Assembly (NCBI RefSeq): GCF_024362385.1
Contig: NZ_CP101466.1
Location: forward strand, 558,001-622,000
Direction of reading: 5' to 3'
Source of the DNA: Arthrobacter sp. DNA4
GTDB lineage: Bacteria; Actinomycetota; Actinomycetes; Actinomycetales; Micrococcaceae
Length of the DNA stretch: 64,000 nt
Both the position numbers and the translations under genes were made by a program. Positions 53,793 to 63,352 of the stretch are shown in pieces (the stretch's first letter is position 1; each line of letters begins with the position of its first letter). The notes under the pieces were generated by a model. It saw nothing but the letters and a program-made list of their open reading frames with translations, did no database searches and had not been told where the DNA came from.

Positions 53793-54333
53793 CAAAGCAG
53801 CGGCCAGGCTGGACTACCCGGGAGTCGGAGGCACGGAACAAGGCACCGCTCCCGAGGGGTACGGCCGTGTCCTGGAGGAGGCGCGGCTGGGGACCGGACT
53901 GGACGTTTACCGTCGCGTGGCGAACGGCATCCTCGCCTGGGAGCTGCAGCGGCGGGCGGGGCTGCACGTCCGCGCAGACTCGCCGAAGGCTGTCCCCGGC
54001 GCACGCGTGGTGAGCGGATTCGGCGTCGGGCCCTTCCGCCTGCCGGCCCCCTGCCAGGTGGTGTGGGTCCATGAGCCGACGCCGGACGGTGTTCCGCAAT
54101 CGGCGGGTTTTGGCTACGGGACGCTGCCCGGACACCCTGCCCGCGGGGAAGAATCCTTTGAAGTGGAGATTAACAACAAGGGGGAGGTGTGGCTGCGGAT
54201 CCGGGCGTTCAGCAGGCCTGCCAACTGGTTCTACGCGGCCGTCGGCGTGGTCACCCGTGCGGCGCAGCGCTACGTTACTTCCCGGTACATTGAAGGGGCA
54301 CGCAGTCTCGCCGCGGAAGGAAAATCCCAGTGA
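53785..54333 (+). CDS. DUF1990 family protein
   Basis: A 182-aa protein matching DUF1990 (YGRVLEEARLGTG; FGYGTLPGHPARGEESFEVE; RPANWFYAAVGVVTRAAQRYVTSRYI). Function is unknown. TTG at 53785 overlaps the YjbR stop by eight bases and follows GAAGGAAGG. Confidence 0.85.
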   Translation: MTDKAAARLDYPGVGGTEQGTAPEGYGRVLEEARLGTGLDVYRRVANGILAWELQRRAGLHVRADSPKAVPGARVVSGFGVGPFRLPAPCQVVWVHEPTPDGVPQSAGFGYGTLPGHPARGEESFEVEINNKGEVWLRIRAFSRPANWFYAAVGVVTRAAQRYVTSRYIEGARSLAAEGKSQ

Positions 54334-54650
54334 TCTTTATTGTCGTCAAGTTCAAGGTCAAGCCCGAGTGGTCCGAGCGCTGGCCTGCCCTCGTGGCGGA
54401 CTTCACCGAAGCCACCCGGAAGGAATCCGGCAACCTCTGGTTCGACTGGTCCCGCAGCCTGGACGACCCCAACGAATACGTCCTGGTGGAGGCCTTCAAG
54501 GACGACGCCGCCGGCGACCACGTCAACAGCGACCACTTCAAGAAGGCCATGGCGGACATGCCGCAGGCCCTCGCCGAAACGCCAAGGATCGTCAGCCGAC
54601 AGCTCGACGGCGATGGCTGGGACCGGATGGGCGAGCTCACCATCGACTAG
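54330..54650 (+). CDS. antibiotic biosynthesis monooxygenase (ABM) domain protein
   Basis: A 106-aa ferredoxin-like dimeric alpha/beta-barrel protein (FIVVKFKVKPEWSERWPALV; NLWFDWSRSLDDPNEYVLVEAF; HVNSDHFKKAM). Such proteins act as quinol monooxygenases or cofactor-free oxygenases. GTG at 54330 overlaps the DUF1990 stop (GTGA). Confidence 0.85.
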   Translation: MIFIVVKFKVKPEWSERWPALVADFTEATRKESGNLWFDWSRSLDDPNEYVLVEAFKDDAAGDHVNSDHFKKAMADMPQALAETPRIVSRQLDGDGWDRMGELTID

Positions 54651-54665
54651 GGGAGGTCCGGAGCC

Positions 54666-54954
54666 ATGTGGATTGGCTGGATCGAGTTCGACATCCTCCT
54701 TGGCGACGTGCACAGCCTGAAGGAGAAACGGTCAGTCGTCAGACCGCTCCTGGCCGAGCTCAAACGCCGCTTTGAGGTGTCGGTCGCCGAGGTGGGGGAT
54801 CACAGCCAGTACCGGCGCACGCAGCTCGGCGTCGGCCTGGTGGCAGCGGACCGGCCACACCTCATGGAGGTGCTTGCCGCCGTCGAACGCTTTGTGGCGG
54901 CCCGAGATCGAGCTGCTCAGCGCCCGCCAGCGCGAGCTCCACAGCGAGGACTGA
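54666..54954 (+). pseudogene. DUF503 family protein, frameshifted as read
   Basis: The frame begins MWIGWIEFDILLGDVHSLKEKR, typical of DUF503. It leaves the family sequence after FVAA at about 54900. The expected ending EIELLSARQRELHSED is present in the next frame and stops at 54954. Relatives have two residues (His/Arg-Pro) between VAA and E; one base is present, so five bases appear to be missing. As read the protein runs on to 54974 with an unrelated tail. The intact product would be 97 aa. Confidence 0.75.
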
Positions 54955-54960
54955 CCCCGC

Positions 54961-55020
54961 CGATTGCTGAGTAAACGCCCTTTTGGCGCCTCAAAAGGGC
55001 GTTTACGGAGCAGTCGATGG
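54961..55020. repeat. left hairpin element flanking the DUF559-like gene
   Basis: A 60-base element with a 14-bp stem (TAAACGCCCTTTTG with CAAAAGGGCGTTTA) inside a shorter TGCT/AGCA outer match. By hand count it agrees with the element at 56018-56077 at 49 of 60 positions, in direct orientation. It also ends the DUF503 transcript region. Confidence 0.8.
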
Positions 55021-55072
55021 AGGATGTGGATAACTTCTGCGGACATGCGGCTCCTTCTGCTCTGATGTAGCA

Positions 55073-56014
55073 ATGAAGACTGCACGTCCGCTTCCTGAAG
55101 TACTTGAGGGCAGGCCCTTCACTGCGGCTGAGGCGGCAAGGGCGGGGGTCTCAGCCAAGCGCTTGAGGCATCGTTCCCTCAGCAGGCTTGGTAAGGGCAT
55201 CAGAGCAGACGGCCCGACGGCGGAGCTTGCGTTGGCCATGCGGGTGCGGCCCTTCATCGAAGTCAACGAGCTGTGTGCTGCCTCGCACGTTACGGCCGCG
55301 GAGCTTCATTCGCTGCCGCAGCGGCGCCGGGACGACGCCTTCGACGCTTTCCACCTCATCCGTCCCGAGGGCGCAGCCCACCTGGACCGGCCCCACGTCA
55401 TCGTGCACCGCATGAAGCTGTACGGGGACGAAGTCGCAACGATGGACGGGATTCCGGTGACAACGCCGGAGCGGACGTGGCTCGACATGGCGGAGCTGCT
55501 GTCCATCGATGAAATCGTGGCCATGGGGGATGCCTGCGTTCGCGTTCCGCGCCTCGAATTCGAGGGCCGAAGCATGCCGCTGTGCAGCATGTGGGATCTG
55601 CAGCGGACGATTGACAGGCACCGGGGAAAGCGGGGACTCCGGAAGGCCAAGGAGGCCCTGGAACTCATCCGCGTCGGATCGGATTCGGCCCAGGAAACCA
55701 TGCTCCGGCTCGCGATTGTCCGCGCGGGCCTGCCCGAACCCGAGCTGAACGTCCCGATCATCACTGAGGACGGCGTCAGGCACCATCAGCCGGACCTGTC
55801 CTACCGCAAATACAAGATCGGAATCGAGTACGAGGGCGACCACCACGGCGAGGACAGCCAGATCGCCAGGGACATCACACGCTCCGAACGGTACGCCGCG
55901 TTGGGGTGGACTGAGGTCAGGATCTCCAAACGCCACATGGTCAACGATGCGAAACCGGCCGCGGCCAAAGTCCTTGTTGCTTTGGCCCAGGCCGGCTGGC
56001 GAAGGGGTTCTTAA
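55073..56014 (+). CDS. AbiEi-like/DUF559 PD-(D/E)XK-type protein
   Basis: A 313-aa protein. The N-terminal part resembles AbiEi-type antitoxin/transcriptional-regulator proteins (FTAAEAARAGVSAKRLRHRSLSRLGKGI, then PVTTPERTWLDMAELL). The C-terminal part (about 205-310) is a DUF559/Vsr-like nuclease fold with D241 in HHQPDLSY, E252 and E254 in IEYEGDHH and the K286-bearing VRISKRH. No AbiEii-like toxin gene is adjacent. Related 300-aa proteins are common orphans in Actinobacteria. It is bracketed by two related hairpin elements. Confidence 0.8.
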   Translation: MKTARPLPEVLEGRPFTAAEAARAGVSAKRLRHRSLSRLGKGIRADGPTAELALAMRVRPFIEVNELCAASHVTAAELHSLPQRRRDDAFDAFHLIRPEGAAHLDRPHVIVHRMKLYGDEVATMDGIPVTTPERTWLDMAELLSIDEIVAMGDACVRVPRLEFEGRSMPLCSMWDLQRTIDRHRGKRGLRKAKEALELIRVGSDSAQETMLRLAIVRAGLPEPELNVPIITEDGVRHHQPDLSYRKYKIGIEYEGDHHGEDSQIARDITRSERYAALGWTEVRISKRHMVNDAKPAAAKVLVALAQAGWRRGS

Positions 56015-56017
56015 AAA

Positions 56018-56077
56018 CGATTGCTCCGCAACCGCCGTTTTGAGGGTTCAAAAGGGCGGTTACGGAGCAGTCGACGG
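56018..56077. repeat. right hairpin element flanking the DUF559-like gene
   Basis: A 60-base element that begins three bases after the gene and pairs TGCTCCG-AACCGCC-TTTTGA with TCAAAA-GGCGGTT-CGGAGCA, interrupted by two mismatches. It is related to the left element, and an A-T pair there is C-G here, a compensating change. Confidence 0.8.
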
Positions 56078-56094
56078 GTGGGTGCCGGTGGAGA

Positions 56095-58404
56095 CTAGCC
56101 GAAGTACTTGGGCAGGGTTCCCTCGTGGGCTTCGCGGAGGGCGTCAAGGGAGAGGCTCTCCACGCCGTTGATCTCCAGCTTGCCACTGGCAGCGTCCACT
56201 ACGCCGATGCGCGTGTGCGCGAAGCCGCGGGCGGTGCACATGTCGGTGAAGCGGACTTCCTCGGACCGCGGGACGCCCACAATGGCGCGGCCCTGGGACT
56301 CGGAGAAGAGCGCCGTGAACAGGTCCACGCCGTCCCGGTCCATGATGTCCTGCAACGCGATCCGGGCGCCCACGCCGTAGCGCAGCGAGGACTCAACCAG
56401 CGCAGCCGCGAGGCCGCCCTCGGAGAGATCGTGCGCGGAGTCGATCATGCCGTCGCGCGAAGCGTTGATCAGGATCTCGCCCAGGGCGCGTTCTGCCTCA
56501 AGGTCAACCTTGGGCGGCTGCCCGCCCAGGTGGCCGCGCATGTTGGCCCACTCGGAACCGTCCAGCTCGGCGCCTGTGGTGCCCAGCATGTAGATGGCCT
56601 GGCCATCTTCACGCCAGCCCGACGGCGTGCGGCGCGCGACGTCGTCGAGCTTGCCCAGGACTGCCACCACGGGGGAGGGGTGGATGGGCGTGGTGCCCGT
56701 CTGGTTGTACAGCGAGACATTGCCGCCGGTGACCGGGATGCCCAGCACCATGCAGGCGTCGGACAGGCCGCGGATGGCCTCTGCCAGCTGCCACATGACG
56801 TCCGGATCCTCCGGGGAACCGAAGTTCAGGCAGTCGCTGACGGCCATGGGAATGGCGCCCGCGGTGGCGACGTTGCGGTAGGCCTCGGCCAGTGCCAGCT
56901 GCGCGCCGTGGTACGGGTCCAGGTAGGTGTAGCGGCCGTTGGCGTCGGTGGCCAGGGCCACGCCCAGGCCGGATTCCTCGTCAACGCGGACCACGCCGGC
57001 GTCGTCGGGGAACGCCATGGAGGTGTTGCCGCCCACGTACCGGTCGTACTGGTTGGTGATCCAGGACTTGGAGCACATGTTCGGCGACGCCACGAGCTCA
57101 GTCACGGCCGCAGCCAGCTCAGCCGGAGCGGCCGGGCGGCCGGCATCCTGCACCGAACCGGTGAAGGTGTCAGCCTGGACGGAATCCTGCCACTCGGGAC
57201 GGGCGAACGGGCGGTCGTAGACCGGGCCGTCGTGCGCCACGGTGCGGGGATCGACGTCGACAATCACGTCGCCTTCCCAGGTGATGATGAGGCGGCCGGT
57301 GTCGGTGACCTCGCCCAGCCAGGAGTACTCCACGGCCCACTTGTCCATGACGGCCTCGAACGCTTCCACGTTCTCCGGGGTGACCACGGCCATCATGCGT
57401 TCCTGCGACTCGGACATCAGGATTTCGCCCGGGGTCAACGTGGGGTCGCGCAGCAGGACGGAGGTCAGCTCAACCTGCATGCCGCCGTCGCCATTGGAGG
57501 CGAGCTCGGACGTGGCGCAGGAGATGCCCGCCGCGCCAAGGTCCTGGATGCCTTCCACCAGGGAGCCCTTGAACAGCTCCAGGCAGCACTCGATGAGGAC
57601 CTTCTCCGCGAAGGGGTCGCCCACCTGCACCGCGGGGCGCTTGGAGGGCTTGGTGTCGTCAAACGACTCGGAGGCGAGCACGGACGCGCCGCCGATGCCG
57701 TCGCCGCCGGTGCGTGCACCGAACAGGACCACCTTGTTGCCCTTGCCGGAGGCGTTGGCCAGGCGGATGTCCTCGTGGCGCATGACGCCCACGGCGAGGG
57801 CATTGACCAGCGGGTTGCCCTGGTAGACGGAGTCGAACACCATCTCGCCGCCGATGTTGGGCAGGCCCAGGGAGTTGCCGTAGCCGCCGATGCCGGCCAC
57901 GGCGCCGTGCATCACGCGCGCGGTGTCCGGGTGGTCGATGGCGCCGAAGCGCAGCGGATCCATCACGGCCACCGGGCGGGCACCCATGGAGATGATGTCG
58001 CGGACAATGCCGCCGATGCCGGTCGCGGCACCCTGGTAGGGCTCAACGAACGACGGCGAGTTGTGCGATTCGATCTTGAAGGTCACGGCCCAGCCGTCCC
58101 CCAGGTTGGTCACGCCGGCGTTTTCGCCGATGCCCACCAGCATGTCCTTCTTCATTTCCTCGGTGACCTTCTGGCCGAACTGGCGCAGGTGGTTCTTAGA
58201 GGACTTGTAGGAGCAGTGCTCGCTCCACATGACGGAGTACATGGCCAGCTCGGCGCCGGTGGGGCGGCGGCCCAGGACCTTGACGATCTCATCGAACTCG
58301 TTCTGCTTCAGGCCCAGCTCGGCCCAGGGCAGCTCGGTGTCCGGAGTCTTTGCAGCGTTCTCGACGGTGTCGATGTTGAACTTCTTGGTGGTTTCGGTGG
58401 TCAC
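56095..58404 (-). CDS. purL: phosphoribosylformylglycinamidine synthase, large subunit
   Basis: A 769-aa small-type PurL that works with PurQ and PurS to convert FGAR to FGAM using ATP and glutamine-derived ammonia. The N-terminal [15 protein letters not shown] and the nucleotide segments [23 protein letters not shown] and [13 protein letters not shown] are intact. It is the last gene of purSQL and overlaps purQ by four bases. Confidence 0.96.
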   Translation of the reverse strand: MTTETTKKFNIDTVENAAKTPDTELPWAELGLKQNEFDEIVKVLGRRPTGAELAMYSVMWSEHCSYKSSKNHLRQFGQKVTEEMKKDMLVGIGENAGVTNLGDGWAVTFKIESHNSPSFVEPYQGAATGIGGIVRDIISMGARPVAVMDPLRFGAIDHPDTARVMHGAVAGIGGYGNSLGLPNIGGEMVFDSVYQGNPLVNALAVGVMRHEDIRLANASGKGNKVVLFGARTGGDGIGGASVLASESFDDTKPSKRPAVQVGDPFAEKVLIECCLELFKGSLVEGIQDLGAAGISCATSELASNGDGGMQVELTSVLLRDPTLTPGEILMSESQERMMAVVTPENVEAFEAVMDKWAVEYSWLGEVTDTGRLIITWEGDVIVDVDPRTVAHDGPVYDRPFARPEWQDSVQADTFTGSVQDAGRPAAPAELAAAVTELVASPNMCSKSWITNQYDRYVGGNTSMAFPDDAGVVRVDEESGLGVALATDANGRYTYLDPYHGAQLALAEAYRNVATAGAIPMAVSDCLNFGSPEDPDVMWQLAEAIRGLSDACMVLGIPVTGGNVSLYNQTGTTPIHPSPVVAVLGKLDDVARRTPSGWREDGQAIYMLGTTGAELDGSEWANMRGHLGGQPPKVDLEAERALGEILINASRDGMIDSAHDLSEGGLAAALVESSLRYGVGARIALQDIMDRDGVDLFTALFSESQGRAIVGVPRSEEVRFTDMCTARGFAHTRIGVVDAASGKLEINGVESLSLDALREAHEGTLPKYFG

Positions 58405-59174
58405 TTGTCGCCTCCCACAATCTTGTTCAGTACGGAGGTGAAGAAACCGAGTCCGTCGGTGTCGGACCCGCCGATGCCGTCCAGCGACTCGGGGCCGAAG
58501 CCCGGTTCCACGGCGTGCTCCGGGTGCGGCATGAGTCCTACCACGTTGCCTGCGGCGTTCGAGATACCGGCGATGTCGCGGCGCGAGCCGTTCGGGTTGA
58601 AGCCCACGTAGCGGAAGACGACGCGGCCCTCGGCCTCAAGGGCGTCCAGGGTTTTTTCGTCGGCGATGTACTGGCCGTCCTGGTTCTTCAGCGGGATGGT
58701 GATCTCCTGGCCCGCCTGGTAGTCCAGGGTCCACGCCGTGTTGGTGTTTTCGACCCGCAGTACCTGGTCGCGGCACAGGAACTTGAGGTGGTCGTTCTTG
58801 ATCATCGATCCGGGCAGCAGGTGCGACTCGGTGAGGATCTGGAAGCCGTTGCAGATGCCCAGGACGGGCAGCTTGGCGTCGGAGTTCGCGGCGTCGATGA
58901 TTTTGGACATCAGCGGCGCGAAGCGGGCAATGGCGCCGGCACGGAGGTAGTCACCGTAGGAGAAACCGCCGGGGATGACCACAGCGTCCACGTCGCCGAG
59001 CCCGGTGTCGCCGTGCCAGAGTTCGACGGCGGTGGCACCGGCCAGGCGCACGGCGCGGGCGGCGTCCCGGTCGTCAAGGGTGCCGGGGAAGGTAACGACG
59101 CCGATCCGGGCGCCGGCAAGGCGCGGCTCCGCCGCGACGGCCACAGCCTCGCCAATCAGGGGAAGTTCAGTCAT
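58401..59174 (-). CDS. purQ: phosphoribosylformylglycinamidine synthase, glutaminase subunit
   Basis: A 257-aa class I glutamine amidotransferase that supplies ammonia to PurL. Nucleophile C108 lies in LGICNGFQ and the His/Glu pair in MPHPEHAVE. It is about 20 residues longer at the N-terminus than usual (before [14 protein letters not shown]); a later start would be needed to match the family length. It begins one base after purS. Confidence 0.95.
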   Translation of the reverse strand: MTELPLIGEAVAVAAEPRLAGARIGVVTFPGTLDDRDAARAVRLAGATAVELWHGDTGLGDVDAVVIPGGFSYGDYLRAGAIARFAPLMSKIIDAANSDAKLPVLGICNGFQILTESHLLPGSMIKNDHLKFLCRDQVLRVENTNTAWTLDYQAGQEITIPLKNQDGQYIADEKTLDALEAEGRVVFRYVGFNPNGSRRDIAGISNAAGNVVGLMPHPEHAVEPGFGPESLDGIGGSDTDGLGFFTSVLNKIVGGDK

Positions 59175-59175
59175 C

Positions 59176-59427
59176 TCAGGCCTCGACGACCTCGACGTTG
59201 ACGACGTCCTCGATCACCGGGTTGGACAGGAGGGTTTCGGCGGCGTCGCGGGCCTGGGCCAGGATTTCCTCCGTCACCTCGCCGTCGACCGTCAGTTCGA
59301 AACGCTTGCCCTGGCGGACAGAGCTGAAGCTGGTGAAGCCCAGCCGGGGGAGAGCGCCAACGATTGCCTTCCCCTGCGGGTCCAGAATCTCGGGCTTGGG
59401 CATGACGTCAACAACGATCCGGGGCAT
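59176..59427 (-). CDS. purS: phosphoribosylformylglycinamidine synthase, PurS subunit
   Basis: An 83-aa PurS ([31 protein letters not shown]). It bridges PurQ and PurL in the synthase complex. ATG at 59427 is the family start; the longer frame runs into the leader. It is the first gene of purSQL. Confidence 0.94.
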   Translation of the reverse strand: MPRIVVDVMPKPEILDPQGKAIVGALPRLGFTSFSSVRQGKRFELTVDGEVTEEILAQARDAAETLLSNPVIEDVVNVEVVEA

Positions 59428-59564
59428 CCGGCAACTCCTGTGCGTGAGCTTGGGTAAGGGCGCAGCGGAGTGGTGCCGTCTCACGCCGTACCGGGGTGTC
59501 GGGGACAAAGGGTCACCTGCGTTGGTTCACCATGAGGTCGGGCGCTCCGCGAGCTTGCTTTACC

Positions 59565-59594
59565 ATTCTACCGGCCCGGGCGCATCCCTTTGAA
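59565..59594 (-). promoter_or_regulatory. purSQL promoter candidate
   Basis: On the minus strand TTCAAA and TAGAAT are 18 bases apart; the -10 is 59570-59565. The leader to purS would be about 130 bases. No guanine riboswitch or other known aptamer is apparent in it. Confidence 0.45.
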
Positions 59595-59696
59595 TCGCGG
59601 GGTTCCGTGCGGCGGAGCCGCGCAAAACTCCGGGGCCGCAGGGCCGTTCTTTGGCAGGTTCTGGAGTTGCCGGGAGGCCTTCACTAGGATTGCTGG

Positions 59697-59882
59697 ATGG
59701 CTGAGAATTCGAAGTCCGTGCTGTTGCCGGTGGTTGCCGCTGCCGTGTTCGCCGGTCTGGGCCGGATGGTGTTCCAGAAGGTGAAAGCGGACCGGCTGGC
59801 CCGCGAGACCCGGGTTGCCGGACCCGTGGATGAAAAGACCAGGCAATGGATCAGTGATGTGGTGCGCACTCCCCGGCAGTAG
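59697..59882 (+). CDS. small single-pass membrane protein
   Basis: A 61-aa protein with an N-terminal hydrophobic helix (about 7-26) and a basic then mixed tail (KVKADRLARETRV). No function is known. TAGGAT ends 6 bases before the ATG, so it is probably leaderless. A terminator follows at 59911. Confidence 0.7.
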   Translation: MAENSKSVLLPVVAAAVFAGLGRMVFQKVKADRLARETRVAGPVDEKTRQWISDVVRTPRQ

Positions 59883-59910
59883 CGCGGGCAGGCTTCCTCC
59901 GCTCCTTGCA

Positions 59911-59936
59911 GGGCGTCCTTCGGGGCGCCCTTTTTT
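59911..59936 (+). terminator. intrinsic terminator
   Basis: GGGCGTCC-TTCG-GGGCGCCC has one mismatch and runs into TTTTTT. It closes the small membrane-protein transcript. Confidence 0.9.
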
Positions 59937-60047
59937 AGTTCCCTAATCCTTCAGGGGTCCCCGTATGACAAGCGAAATTTTCCTGAATGTGCCCTATGTC
60001 ATATCGCGCTATCAGTCTGTACTCTGTGAACAGTCTGGTCGCGGCAA

Positions 60048-60064
60048 ATTACAAAACTTGTAAT
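60048..60064. promoter_or_regulatory. 7-3-7 palindrome upstream of the subtilase gene
   Basis: ATTACAA-AAC-TTGTAAT is a perfect inverted repeat in an AT-rich island 67 bases before the subtilase start. It has the form of a dimeric regulator's operator; no cognate regulator is encoded nearby. The rest of 59937-60131 shows nothing else definite. Confidence 0.5.
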
Positions 60065-60131
60065 TCCCTCTGCAGTGCCAGTCATTGGGGCGCCCACCAA
60101 GTATGGGCCGCACATCGTGAAAGGGTTGCAC

Positions 60132-63100
60132 GTGAAATCAACTGGAAAGAGCCCTTCGCGGGCTGGGGGACTCCGGAAGGCGGCCGCGCTGGCCGTCGGG
60201 CTGCCCCTGATCCTGAGCTCGCTGGCCGTGGCTCCCGCTTCGGCGGCGCCTGGCGTCCAAGGCCCGGGAAATGTTTCCTCCAGCGCAAAGGACAGTCAGT
60301 TCAAGGACGGCCGGTACATCGTGGTACTCGCCGGCCCGGCCGCCGCGGCATACGAAGGGGGAGCTGCAGGGCTTGGTGCGACCAAGCCCCAGCTGGGCAG
60401 GAAGCTCGACGCCGGCAGTCCCAACTACAAGGCGTACGACGCCCACCTGCGCAACCAGCAGCGGGACGTTGCAGCGGCCCAGGGCGTCACCCCCGCCAAG
60501 CAGTACACCGCAGCCCTTAACGGGTTCACAGCGGAACTGACCGCGGTGCAGGCCGCCGCACTGTCCAAGGACAGCAGGGTCCTGGCCGTGGCACCGGACG
60601 TCGAGAACAATCCCGACTACACCACCACCGACTTCCTCAAGCTCACCGGCCCCGACGGCGCCTGGGCCCAGCAGTTCGGCGGCGAAGCCAAAGCCGGCAA
60701 AGGCGTCGTGGTGGGCGTCATCGACTCCGGCTACGCACCGGACAACCCCTTCCTCCAGGGCGAACCGCTGAAGCCGCTGCAGGGCGACCCTCAGGTCGGC
60801 GTTCCCTACCGCACCGCTGACGGCAGGATTGCCATGCTCAAGGCGGACGGCACCACCTTCGAGGGCGAATGCCAAAAAGGCCAGGGGACCGGGGCATCCT
60901 TTGACGGATCCCTCTGCAATTCCAAGGTCATCGGCGCCCGCTATTTCGCGGATTCCTTCCTTCAGTACGTGCCCCCGGCAGAGCGTGCCCCGGAAGAGCA
61001 GATCTCCCCGGTGGACGTGGGCAGCCACGGCACGCACACCGCCACCACGGCCGCCGGCAACGCCAACATCGAACAGGTGATCGACGGAGCCAGCTTCGGA
61101 AAGAGCTCCGGCATAGCCCCGGCCGCCAAGGTATCGGTCTACAAGGTCTGCTGGGAGGACACCAACCCGGACACCGGCGGCTGCTACTCCTCGGCGTCGG
61201 TTGAGGCCGTGGACGCAGCCATCAAGGACGGCGTCGACGTCCTGAACTATTCCATTTCGGGCAACAACAACAGCACTACCGACCCCGTGGCACTGGCATT
61301 CCTGAACGCTGCGGCCGCCGGGATCTTTGTCTCGGCCTCCGCGGGAAACTCCGGCCCCACGGCCTCCACGGTGAACCACGCGTCCCCGTGGCTGACCACG
61401 GTTGCTGCGTCCACCTTCCCCAGTGACCTGCTGGGAACCGTCAAGGTGTCCGACGTGTCGCTGTACCGCGGCGCGTCGATCATGAAGTCGGAAGTGGCGG
61501 ACAAGCCCGTTGTCGTGGCTGCTGCTGCCGCGGCCCCCGGAGCGGCCAACCCCAACCTCTGCGGTCCGGGAACCCTTGACGCCGGCAAAGTGGTAAGCAA
61601 GGTAGTCGTCTGTGACCGCGGCGTGGTGGACCGGACCGCCAAGAGCCAGGAAGTCCTGGCCAAGGGCGGCGTGGGCATGATCCTGGTCAACCTCACCAGC
61701 AGCTCCGAGGACGCCGACAACCACGTCATTCCCACCGTCCACGTCAACGCCCCCAAGAGCCTGGAACTGAAATCCAAGCTGGAAGCCAACCCGGCGCTGA
61801 CCGTCAGCCTGGTCAAGGGCGACCTGACCGGCCTGCCCCCGGCAGCCGCACCCCAGATCGCCGGCTTCTCATCCCGCGGACCCACCCTGGCATCCGGCGG
61901 TGACCTGCTGAAGCCGGACATCTCTGCCCCCGGCGTGAACGTCCTGGCCGGCGTCTCCACCATCGGCAACCACGGCGCCCAGTTCGGATTCATGTCCGGT
62001 ACCTCCATGGCAGCCCCGCACATCTCCGGTTTCGGCGCCCTGGTGCTGGGCAAGCAGCCCAAATGGACCCCCGCCAGGGTGAAGTCCGCCATGATGACCA
62101 CCGCCTATCCGCTGGTCAACGCCGACGGCACCCCCAACACGGATCCCTTCCAGGGCGGCGCCGGTCACATCGACTCCACCCGGGTGCTTGATCCCGGACT
62201 GGTCTACGACTCCGGCATCCAGGACTGGCTTGGCTTCCTGAACGGACAAGGGGTGCAGACCGGAGCGCCACAGGCAGGCACCATTGCTGCCCGCGACCTC
62301 AACCTGCCCTCGATCGCCCTGGGCAGCCTGGTTGGAGAGGTCCAGGTGAAGCGCAAGGTGACCGCCCTGGTGCCTGGCATGTACCGTCCCGAGGTAAACA
62401 TGCCGGGCTTCAACGTCAACGTCGAACCCAAGGCCCTGAACTTCGCCAAGGCCGGCCAGACCCGTGACGTAACCCTGACCATCCGGAACGTCAGCGCGCC
62501 AATGGGCAAATTCAGCACCGGAAGCCTCACCTGGAAGGGTCCCCGGACGGTGACGTCACCAATCGCCATCCGTCCCGTCGACGCCCAGATCGCCCCGTCC
62601 TTCTCCTTCAGCTCGGCTACGGGCACCGGCAGCGGCGCCATGGAACTTGTCTCCGGCTCGGACAACCCCATCGCCGTAGGCGTGGAAGGGCTGGCGCCGC
62701 TGGGCCAGACCGCCATCACCAAGACCCCGGGCGCGTATGCCCCGACGAATGATGCGCACAACGCCCTGGTCCAGGTAAACGTGCCGGCCGGCACGTCGTT
62801 TGCCCGGCTCGGCATCCAGGCGCAGTCGAACGACGTCGACTGGGACATGGTGGTTTACGCGCCGAACGGAGCGGGTGGCCTCACGGCCACCCAGGTGGCA
62901 ACGGCATCCGCCAGTGAGTTCCTGGACCTGGAATCACCCCGTCCCGGAACCTACTACGTGGTGGCCAACCTGTACGCCACACCTGACAACGGCCCCGCCA
63001 CTGCCTCCGTCCAGGCCGTGACATTTGCGGGGGACGCGGGCAATCTCACCGTGAACCCGAACCCCATCGTGGCGCCGAACGGAACCGCCACCTCGGCGAC

Positions 63101-63263
63101 GCTGAACTGGACCGGCCTTGCTGAGGGTTCCTACCTCTCACGGTTGAGCCTTGGCAGCAACGGCATCAAGACGTGGGTGAACGTGCAGGTGGGACCGGGC
63201 TCCGCGCCCGCCCCGACTGGCGCTCCCCAGCTTGGCCTGGCGCAGGCGGTACCCGCCACCTGA
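60132..63263 (+). CDS. large secreted S8 serine peptidase (subtilase)
   Basis: A 1043-aa extracellular protease. It has a signal peptide (cleavage near ASA-AP, residue 39), an I9 inhibitor propeptide (about 61-160), and an S8 domain with D198 in GVIDSGYAP, H299 in GSHGTHT, oxyanion N406 and S625 in SGTSMAAPH. A PA domain is inserted at about 455-565 (VVCDRGVVDRTAKSQEVLAKGG). Fn3-like and prepeptidase-like C-terminal domains follow. GTG at 60132 follows GAAAGGG and gives the signal peptide; an ATG at 60123 does not exist and the frame upstream to 60075 is not needed. It is monocistronic. Confidence 0.93.
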   Translation: MKSTGKSPSRAGGLRKAAALAVGLPLILSSLAVAPASAAPGVQGPGNVSSSAKDSQFKDGRYIVVLAGPAAAAYEGGAAGLGATKPQLGRKLDAGSPNYKAYDAHLRNQQRDVAAAQGVTPAKQYTAALNGFTAELTAVQAAALSKDSRVLAVAPDVENNPDYTTTDFLKLTGPDGAWAQQFGGEAKAGKGVVVGVIDSGYAPDNPFLQGEPLKPLQGDPQVGVPYRTADGRIAMLKADGTTFEGECQKGQGTGASFDGSLCNSKVIGARYFADSFLQYVPPAERAPEEQISPVDVGSHGTHTATTAAGNANIEQVIDGASFGKSSGIAPAAKVSVYKVCWEDTNPDTGGCYSSASVEAVDAAIKDGVDVLNYSISGNNNSTTDPVALAFLNAAAAGIFVSASAGNSGPTASTVNHASPWLTTVAASTFPSDLLGTVKVSDVSLYRGASIMKSEVADKPVVVAAAAAAPGAANPNLCGPGTLDAGKVVSKVVVCDRGVVDRTAKSQEVLAKGGVGMILVNLTSSSEDADNHVIPTVHVNAPKSLELKSKLEANPALTVSLVKGDLTGLPPAAAPQIAGFSSRGPTLASGGDLLKPDISAPGVNVLAGVSTIGNHGAQFGFMSGTSMAAPHISGFGALVLGKQPKWTPARVKSAMMTTAYPLVNADGTPNTDPFQGGAGHIDSTRVLDPGLVYDSGIQDWLGFLNGQGVQTGAPQAGTIAARDLNLPSIALGSLVGEVQVKRKVTALVPGMYRPEVNMPGFNVNVEPKALNFAKAGQTRDVTLTIRNVSAPMGKFSTGSLTWKGPRTVTSPIAIRPVDAQIAPSFSFSSATGTGSGAMELVSGSDNPIAVGVEGLAPLGQTAITKTPGAYAPTNDAHNALVQVNVPAGTSFARLGIQAQSNDVDWDMVVYAPNGAGGLTATQVATASASEFLDLESPRPGTYYVVANLYATPDNGPATASVQAVTFAGDAGNLTVNPNPIVAPNGTATSATLNWTGLAEGSYLSRLSLGSNGIKTWVNVQVGPGSAPAPTGAPQLGLAQAVPAT

Positions 63264-63281
63264 CCGGGAAGACATGGGGGG

Positions 63282-63319
63282 AGGTCCCGGGTGGTCGTCA
63301 GGCTACCCGGGACCTTTTT
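63282..63319 (+). terminator. intrinsic terminator after the subtilase gene
   Basis: AGGTCCCGGGT (63282-63292) and ACCCGGGACCT (63305-63315) pair perfectly over 11 bp and are followed by TTTTC. Confidence 0.9.
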
Positions 63320-63352
63320 CGTTCCGGCCGCTTTCGTTCCTGCCGCAGGAAG

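Noticed and set aside
55073..56014. An AbiE-type toxin-antitoxin pair
   Set aside because: Only the AbiEi-like/DUF559 protein is present; no AbiEii nucleotidyltransferase gene is adjacent.
54961..56077. The flanked DUF559-like gene as a classical insertion sequence
   Set aside because: The flanking elements are direct repeats of a hairpin rather than terminal inverted repeats, no target-site duplication was found, and the protein has no transposase motif.
56125..58611. An 828-codon open frame antisense to purL
   Set aside because: purL is intact and conserved on the other strand. Long antisense frames are expected at this GC content.
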